From: G963677485 sp964519405 | GTDB taxonomy: Bacteria > Armatimonadota > HRBIN16 | Length of the DNA stretch: 10,616 nucleotides | Assembly: GCA_964519405.1 (NCBI GenBank) | Contig: CAZFLA010000123.1 | Coordinates: forward strand, 1-10,616 | Direction of reading: 5' to 3' | Part shown: in pieces, positions 6,027-10,616 of the stretch | How positions within the stretch are numbered: position 1 is the first letter of the stretch | How the letters are laid out: each line of letters opens with the position of its first letter | Made by a program: the position numbers and the translations under genes | Notes under the pieces: model-generated | The model's database searches: none | Seen by the model: the letters and a program-made list of their open reading frames with translations, nothing else | What the model was told of the DNA's origin: nothing

Positions 6027-7303
6027 AGTCGCGGCAGAAATCTCGACCAGCTTTGCCTTTTCCGATATCTGTGATGGCGAAACCTCGTGGCCCATTATGC
6101 AATATCGGGTGCGATTACTGCTTCTACCTGCGCAAGCTTGAGCAATTCGATGAGCAAAGCAGTTTTCGTATGAGCCATGAAGTGCTGGAGCGCTTTACGC
6201 GTGAATACATTGAATGTATGGCCGACCGAGGCAGTGTGAACTTCCTGTGGCAGGGCGGTGAGCCAACGCTGATGGGTTTGGATTTCTACAAAGAGGCTGT
6301 TGAGCTTCAACGCCGTTACGCGCCTAAGGGATGCACCATCACTAATGGACTGCAGACTAACGGGCTGATGCTAGATGACGAGTGGTGTCAGTTTTTAGCC
6401 AGCAGCCAATTCCTTGTGGGAGTTAGCTTAGACGGGCCAGAAGCGCTTCATAATACCTATCGTCATACCAAGTCGGGCAGCGGAACCCATGCTCAGGTGG
6501 AGAACAGCATCGAACGGATGGCTGCACACGGCGTGGATTTCAATATCCTCTGCGTGGTCAACAATGTAAACTCTCGAAAACCGCGTGATGTATACCAGTA
6601 TTTCAAACAGCTTGGTGCCATGTGGATACAATTCATTCCTGCAGTGGAACGGATGCCTGATGGTGAGCTGTCTGGTTGGAGTGTATCACCCGATGCATGG
6701 GGTGAATTTCTGTGCGGGGTGTTTGAGGAGTGGCTAAAAAAAGACTTCGGGCGGATAAATGTTCAATTATTCATCAACGCACTAGAAGCTGCGAGCGGAC
6801 AAAACCCCAGCTTATGCGTGCACAGCCGCTATTGCGGCAATAATATCATCGTGGAGCATAATGGCGATATCTATGCGTGTGACCATTTTGTGCAGCCAGA
6901 GCATCGTCTGGGAAACATTATGGAGCAGCCGTTAGCAGACCTGGCTCAGTTGCCGCAGCAAATCGAGTGGGGTAAAAGTAAGTTTGATGGGTTGACTAAG
7001 CAATGCGGCGAATGCCCATATCTTGCCTATTGCCATGGAGGCTGCTTGAAGGACCGTCAAGGCGTTAGCCGTGACGGGGAACCGCATCATAATCTTTTAT
7101 GCCAGGGATACTATAAGTTTTACAAGTCGACAGAGCCAACATGGAAAAAGATGCTTCAATGGCTTCAAGCTGGTGGTGAGCTGTCGAACTACCGCGCCGA
7201 TTTACCGGTTGCTGTGCCTGTGCAAGCTGCGGCAGGTGCCAAGCGGAATGAGTTATGTCCCTGCGGAAGCGGTAAGAAGTATAAGAAGTGCTGTGGCAGA
7301 TAG
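6020..7303 (+). CDS. Anaerobic sulfatase-maturating radical SAM enzyme (anSME) with C-terminal SEC-C motif
   Basis: A 427-residue cytoplasmic enzyme expected to oxidise the active-site Cys or Ser of type I sulfatases to formylglycine using SAM and three 4Fe-4S clusters. The radical SAM motif is Cys27-x3-Cys31-x2-Cys34. The SPASM region has Cys266, 272, 287, 329, 332, 338, 342 and 361, the same spacing as in characterised anSMEs, and Asp288 directly after Cys287 matches the proposed catalytic base. Unlike a minimal anSME, the C-terminus carries a SEC-C zinc motif, NELCPCGSGKKYKKCC at 410-425 (Cys413, 415, 424, 425), joined by an Ala/Val/Pro linker. SEC-C modules are best known from the SecA tail and may bind ribosomes or SecB-like partners; their role here is unknown. 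GTG 6020 overlaps the rsmG stop and has AAGAAG at 6007-6012; ATG 6074 is an alternative start that still keeps all motifs. No sulfatase is encoded in this window, so its substrates lie elsewhere. Other SPASM peptide-modifying enzymes are a less likely reading. Confidence 0.9.
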   Translation: MLESRQKSRPALPFPISVMAKPRGPLCNIGCDYCFYLRKLEQFDEQSSFRMSHEVLERFTREYIECMADRGSVNFLWQGGEPTLMGLDFYKEAVELQRRYAPKGCTITNGLQTNGLMLDDEWCQFLASSQFLVGVSLDGPEALHNTYRHTKSGSGTHAQVENSIERMAAHGVDFNILCVVNNVNSRKPRDVYQYFKQLGAMWIQFIPAVERMPDGELSGWSVSPDAWGEFLCGVFEEWLKKDFGRINVQLFINALEAASGQNPSLCVHSRYCGNNIIVEHNGDIYACDHFVQPEHRLGNIMEQPLADLAQLPQQIEWGKSKFDGLTKQCGECPYLAYCHGGCLKDRQGVSRDGEPHHNLLCQGYYKFYKSTEPTWKKMLQWLQAGGELSNYRADLPVAVPVQAAAGAKRNELCPCGSGKKYKKCCGR

Positions 7304-7337
7304 CGGGGCATAGAGTTATCTGCACCCTGCTATCTGC
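7296..7337. terminator. Hairpin between convergent genes, possible bidirectional terminator
   Basis: GCAGATAGCGGGG (7296-7308) pairs with CCCTGCTATCTGC (7325-7337) over 13 base pairs including one G-T pair, around a 16-base loop. It overlaps the stop codon of the sulfatase-maturase gene and lies 20 bases beyond the stop of the convergent glycosidase gene. Neither side is followed by a clear run of T, so intrinsic termination is only possible. An mRNA-end-protecting hairpin is the other reading. Confidence 0.45.
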
Positions 7338-7357
7338 TGCGTTTCCGAAAGCTGATG

Positions 7358-9919
7358 CTATTTCACATCACTGCGCGATATCGTCACTTCACCATTTACG
7401 AGTTGACGGCTGATCTTCTGCTCATGGTATTTGGTGGTGCAGGTCATGTCCACTTTCTGTCGGTCGACACGAACATCCCACACAAGTTTATTCCATCGCA
7501 TGTTTTTCACTGCGGCCCATTGAAGGTCGTTTGGCAGTGATGGCTTGATGTGCAGGCCATCTTTTGTGGCGTCGATGCCCATAAACACATATAGGAATTG
7601 GCTTGGCACAAGTCCGCTTTCGGGGAACTCACCCTCAATGCCGCAGGTGCCTGCGGTGCCTCCTGGGCCTCCTTGAGAAGTCTGCCCTGTGATAAGCGGA
7701 GATCCACCCGATAGCTTGTCGCCTAGTTGATAGCGATCGAGGACCTGCTTGAAGCGGCTCCAAGCATTTTCAGTGCCGATGAGCGCTTTCCGCGCCATGA
7801 TCTCATGTGCTGTTGTATACAGGATAGCGCCGCCTGCTTGGCACTGATCTTCAAAGTCCGTTCCTGGCCAGTCACGATGCCACCAACTTGGTTTTGGTGA
7901 CTGTGGCGCGGTTTTGGCAGGGTTGATTTCGGTGCTTGCTCGCATCGCGAATATATGCTTGGCAATGATATCTTGCTTGCCTGTATAGCTCTTGCCGTTT
8001 TCCATCCAGTTAAAGATTCGCTTTGCCCGTTCGGGGGTTGCTTCGCCGAATGCCATGGCTTGAAGGTTCACGAAAGTAAAGCCGTAATCGTGTATATTGC
8101 CGTCTTTGTCAACGCAGCCCGCGTATCGGCCCTTATCTTCCAACCAAAATGTGTCGTTGTATTTTTGAACGGCTGCTTTGGCAAGATTTCTGTAGTATTC
8201 AGGAGTGCGGGCGGCGAGTGCGTTTTTCGGCATCTGTGCTTTTGCGGCGGGGTCTCGTTGAAGCATCTCTTCAAGAGTGGCCATTGCTTCCAGCGTTCTG
8301 GGGAATATGCTGTTTGTGAAGGCGCATTTGTAGCCAAATGGCAGGATATCCCAATAGTTGGAACCAAAGTCGTTGTTGTGCCCCTGTAAACCGGGGAAGT
8401 CGATGATTAATAATCCATCTTTGCCGTGAAGGTCGTTGAGAAGAAACTCCATGGCGCGGCGTGCTCGTTCAACAACAGTTGCTAGATATTTGCTGTCACC
8501 ATTCCATTCGGTCATGCGTAAAGCACCAACGATCATGTTCAGGTTGGTGGGCATATGGCGCGTATCGAGGTCATTTACACCATCGTTGTTGTCATCTTGC
8601 CAGGGGAATGGCCAACCCGCCATGGCGCCCCAACTGTGGACATACCCGTTGGCATCCATTTGGTGCCCATTGATGACACCTTCATATAGCTGCGCTTGAG
8701 CACTTGTTGTGTAGCACATCTGAGCACTCATCCAGTCTGCCCAGTCTGGATTAACGCCGATATCATGGCTGTAGTTGTGGGTATACATGAACTCGTTTAA
8801 AGTTGATGTAAGTTTGGCGTTGCTTGTTTCGAAGTGGGTGAGGTGCTCTGGGTAGCCATTCACATGCTTCAGCACAGACAGCGTGAGCCGATTTCCTTCG
8901 ATATGCCAGTCCATCTCATTTTCGGAGATGTCTGCTTTTAGCTTTGCTGGCTCAATCTGCAAATCCGCGCCGAACCGGCCATTGAAGCGCATCCATCCGA
9001 AGTTGTAACTATAAGATTCCGAGCGTCGTTTGAAGAGATAGACAGGAACGACAATGTCGTTATTGGCATACACATAGTTGAACTTGATTTTGGGGCTCTG
9101 AACATCATATCCACTTTTTACCCAACCCATCTTTAACGACACCCACGGCTTAACGGTGCCTAATCCGTTGATTGGCTGGTATGTTAAGCTAAGTTTTGGA
9201 CCATTTAGCTTCGCTGTGACATCCACAAGCCCAGTTTGAGTGGTATCGCATTGAACTGCAAACCCCTTGCCGACGGCGACTTTTCCGTTGATGTAGGATC
9301 GTCCAGCTGTCTGGTTTGTCTGCCACCAACCCAATTTGCCTTTAGGATTGCTTATCTCTAGTGCAAAAGTGCCTGCGGAGCTGTTCTTGGCATCTATCCA
9401 TACATGCGAGCCGTCCGGAACGACTTTAGGCGTTAGTGAACTGACAAGTATCTTCTTTCCATTGACGATTTTGAAGAGGCGATATGTTGCTGTGCTGGTT
9501 TTACTCCACCAAGTCGGGCAGTGTGCTGACACACGATGCAGAGTCCCTGTGGATATGGTGAAATCTTGTCGGAGTGTGGTACCTGGTGTAAGCTCAACCG
9601 GATACGAACCAGCTGTTCCGTTGAGATCGATAGTGCGCTTGATGCCGAAAGCTGCGTTATGTATTTTAAGAACGTGGTTCTTTTTATCGATCGATACTTT
9701 TGCCGCGTTGTTCTCTACAGGACTGCATAACCCGATGCTGTTTATGGCATTGGCACCGAGTTGCCCTTTAGGAGTAGACGTGACGCGTAATGATTTGATG
9801 ACACCGTTGTCACCATCAAGCCGCATATAATCATTGCTGATGGAGAACGATGAGGAGTGTGCACATCCGGTGCAGAGAAGCATACTCAGAAGCACACCAT
9901 GGGTAGTTTGAAGCCTCAT
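7358..9919 (-). CDS. Exported six-hairpin ((alpha/alpha)6-barrel) glycoside hydrolase-like lipoprotein
   Basis: An 853-residue exported protein. The N-terminus MRLQTTHGVLLSMLLCTGC is a signal peptide with a lipobox-like end at Cys19 (Cys at -3 is atypical). ATG at 9919-9917 is chosen over an upstream start at 9964 because AAAGGA at 9935-9930 precedes it and the signal peptide then starts correctly. Residues 25-375 look like beta-sandwich domains (for example a stretch FALEISNPKGKLGWW at 185-199). Residues about 380-790 are helical, with features of six-hairpin glycosidases: NYWDILPFGYKCAFTN at 521-536, the following Arg-Thr-Leu-Glu-Ala helix, and EGEFPESGLVPSQFLY at 762-777 near the end, followed by a short beta-rich tail. 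Residues 442-450 (DDNNDGVND) look like a calcium-binding loop. Likely acts on an exogenous oligo- or polysaccharide at the cell surface. I cannot assign a GH family; rhamnosidase-like or phosphorylase-like members of the superfamily are both possible. It lies downstream of another exoenzyme gene on the same strand. Confidence 0.72.
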   Translation of the reverse strand: MRLQTTHGVLLSMLLCTGCAHSSSFSISNDYMRLDGDNGVIKSLRVTSTPKGQLGANAINSIGLCSPVENNAAKVSIDKKNHVLKIHNAAFGIKRTIDLNGTAGSYPVELTPGTTLRQDFTISTGTLHRVSAHCPTWWSKTSTATYRLFKIVNGKKILVSSLTPKVVPDGSHVWIDAKNSSAGTFALEISNPKGKLGWWQTNQTAGRSYINGKVAVGKGFAVQCDTTQTGLVDVTAKLNGPKLSLTYQPINGLGTVKPWVSLKMGWVKSGYDVQSPKIKFNYVYANNDIVVPVYLFKRRSESYSYNFGWMRFNGRFGADLQIEPAKLKADISENEMDWHIEGNRLTLSVLKHVNGYPEHLTHFETSNAKLTSTLNEFMYTHNYSHDIGVNPDWADWMSAQMCYTTSAQAQLYEGVINGHQMDANGYVHSWGAMAGWPFPWQDDNNDGVNDLDTRHMPTNLNMIVGALRMTEWNGDSKYLATVVERARRAMEFLLNDLHGKDGLLIIDFPGLQGHNNDFGSNYWDILPFGYKCAFTNSIFPRTLEAMATLEEMLQRDPAAKAQMPKNALAARTPEYYRNLAKAAVQKYNDTFWLEDKGRYAGCVDKDGNIHDYGFTFVNLQAMAFGEATPERAKRIFNWMENGKSYTGKQDIIAKHIFAMRASTEINPAKTAPQSPKPSWWHRDWPGTDFEDQCQAGGAILYTTAHEIMARKALIGTENAWSRFKQVLDRYQLGDKLSGGSPLITGQTSQGGPGGTAGTCGIEGEFPESGLVPSQFLYVFMGIDATKDGLHIKPSLPNDLQWAAVKNMRWNKLVWDVRVDRQKVDMTCTTKYHEQKISRQLVNGEVTISRSDVK

Positions 9920-9971
9920 GAATACAAGGTCCTTTCTGGCTGCAGGTTTTGTGTATTTTACCATGAACCAT

Positions 9972-10002
9972 CTTGCGAGGGTGTTTTGGGCACCCTCGCA
10001 AG
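9972..10002. repeat. Perfect 12-bp inverted repeat (hairpin) between the two exoenzyme genes
   Basis: CTTGCGAGGGTG (9972-9983) and CACCCTCGCAAG (9991-10002) are exact reverse complements around a 7-base loop. The hairpin starts 20 bases after the stop of the upstream minus-strand gene and ends about 50 bases before the start of the glycosidase gene. No T-run follows on either strand, so it is not a typical intrinsic terminator. It may be a partial terminator, an mRNA-stabilising stem or a regulator site. Confidence 0.6.
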
Positions 10003-10021
10003 CGGAGCTTGTATCGCGGAT

Positions 10022-10616
10022 TTACTTGGCGTAAACTTGGAGATCAGATATCCCCATCTGAGTACCTTCTTGGTTTTCGCCGTCTGGCTTTATCGCAGTC
10101 ACGCGGATGTAGCGAGCCTTTGTTGGCGTGAACTGGTGCTTACGCCAAGCATTAGCCGCACCGGAGCCGGTTGCTGCTGTCTTCCAGTGTTCGCGATCTT
10201 CACTGAGACTTACCCGGTAGCTCGTGGCCCATCCAGCCCCGAAAAGTATCTTTACCTGCCCAACAGTTTCCACTGCTTGCAGATCAACCTCAAGAGCCCA
10301 TGCCCAGTCCCCCGAGCCAACGGCTGATGTATTTGCTAACCCATCAACTGCCAAGCTGGCCCAACAGACCTCCATATTGGGGGTAAGTTCGCGCAGCCCA
10401 TCGACACTCAGCAGTTTTGCAGGTTTTGCATGCGCCAAGTTATGCTCAGAGGAGATACGATCAACAAACACCGCTTCATTTGGTTTTCGTGGTGTTGAAG
10501 GAAGCGGAGCCGACAGTGTCAGCTTGATGATTGTGCATACTGGGTCTTCTGGTAAAGATGATGTTTCGATCTGCAGCGAACTGCTCGTTTGCACAAGTCT
10601 TAGCTTGACCCCGTTG
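10022..10616 (-). CDS. 3' part of an exoenzyme with C-terminal F5/8-type (discoidin, CBM32-like) domain; possibly alpha-L-fucosidase
   Basis: The frame stays open to the window edge, so at least the last 198 codons of a longer gene are present; the GTG at 10594 is internal, not a true start. Counting from that GTG, residues about 48-190 form an F5/8 type C (galactose-binding-like) domain: SSEHNLAHAKPAKLLSVDG at its beginning, then LAVDGLANTSAVGSGDWAWA, ALEVDL, a core with YRVSLSEDREHW, and the closing ARYIRVTA and ISDLQVY. Such domains usually bind sugars at the cell surface or hold the enzyme on its polymer. The preceding stretch, VKLRLVQTSSSLQIETSSLP then CTIIKLTL, resembles the C-terminal beta domain of GH29 alpha-L-fucosidases, which often carry such a module; this is tentative because the catalytic part is outside the window. 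The gene lies about 100 bases upstream of the glycosidase gene on the same strand, and the two may work on the same glycan. Confidence 0.75.
   Translation of the reverse strand, partial: NGVKLRLVQTSSSLQIETSSLPEDPVCTIIKLTLSAPLPSTPRKPNEAVFVDRISSEHNLAHAKPAKLLSVDGLRELTPNMEVCWASLAVDGLANTSAVGSGDWAWALEVDLQAVETVGQVKILFGAGWATSYRVSLSEDREHWKTAATGSGAANAWRKHQFTPTKARYIRVTAIKPDGENQEGTQMGISDLQVYAK

Noticed and set aside
9955..9960. TAAAAT on the minus strand as -10 promoter for the glycosidase gene
   Set aside because: There is no -35-like hexamer at 16 to 18 bases, and the position upstream falls within the hairpin.
9857..10327. 156-residue plus-strand open frame spanning the exoenzyme intergenic region
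   Set aside because: It is antisense to the discoidin domain and the lipoprotein signal peptide, which are both clearly coding on the minus strand.

Overview
The window is chromosomal DNA of about 50% GC, densely packed, from a bacterium that degrades complex polysaccharides. It carries extracytoplasmic (ECF-type) sigma signalling, a radical-SAM sulfatase-maturating enzyme, a secreted glycoside hydrolase of the six-hairpin type and a discoidin-domain exoenzyme. This mix is common in Planctomycetota, Verrucomicrobiota, Lentisphaerota and Armatimonadota. No marker in the window fixes the phylum. I see no mobile element, CRISPR array, tRNA or rRNA.

Layout. (1) 45-2315, minus strand, extending to about 2417: a CPA2/Kef-type cation:proton antiporter with two TrkA-N (RCK) domains and a TrkA-C domain. 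Its reading frame continues through the first membrane helix without any ATG, GTG or TTG, so a non-canonical start is likely. (2) About 2420-2739: an AT-rich divergent regulatory region. (3) 2740-7303, plus strand: a tight five-gene run of ECF sigma factor, membrane anti-sigma factor with a zinc finger, secreted HtrA-like protein with a PDZ domain, rsmG, and an anaerobic sulfatase maturase with a C-terminal SEC-C zinc motif. Neighbouring genes overlap by 1 to 7 bases or are about 10 bases apart. (4) 7296-7337: a hairpin between convergent genes. (5) 7358-10616, minus strand: two secreted carbohydrate-active proteins, the upstream one cut by the window edge. A perfect 12-bp stem lies between them.

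The most interesting part is 2740-5278. It resembles an RpoE/RseA/DegS stress module, but the DegS/HtrA-like member has lost all three residues of the catalytic triad (His to Glu105, Asp to Ala135, Ser to Pro214). Its protease-fold domain contains no histidine at all, while its PDZ domain looks intact. This suggests a sigma/anti-sigma switch with a secreted pseudoprotease used as a sensor or scaffold. The anti-sigma factor ends in Leu-Ser-Leu on the outer side of the membrane, which fits a class II PDZ ligand. That link is inference.

The maturase and the two exoenzymes point to breakdown of sulfated glycans, possibly fucose-containing ones, although no sulfatase gene lies in the window.
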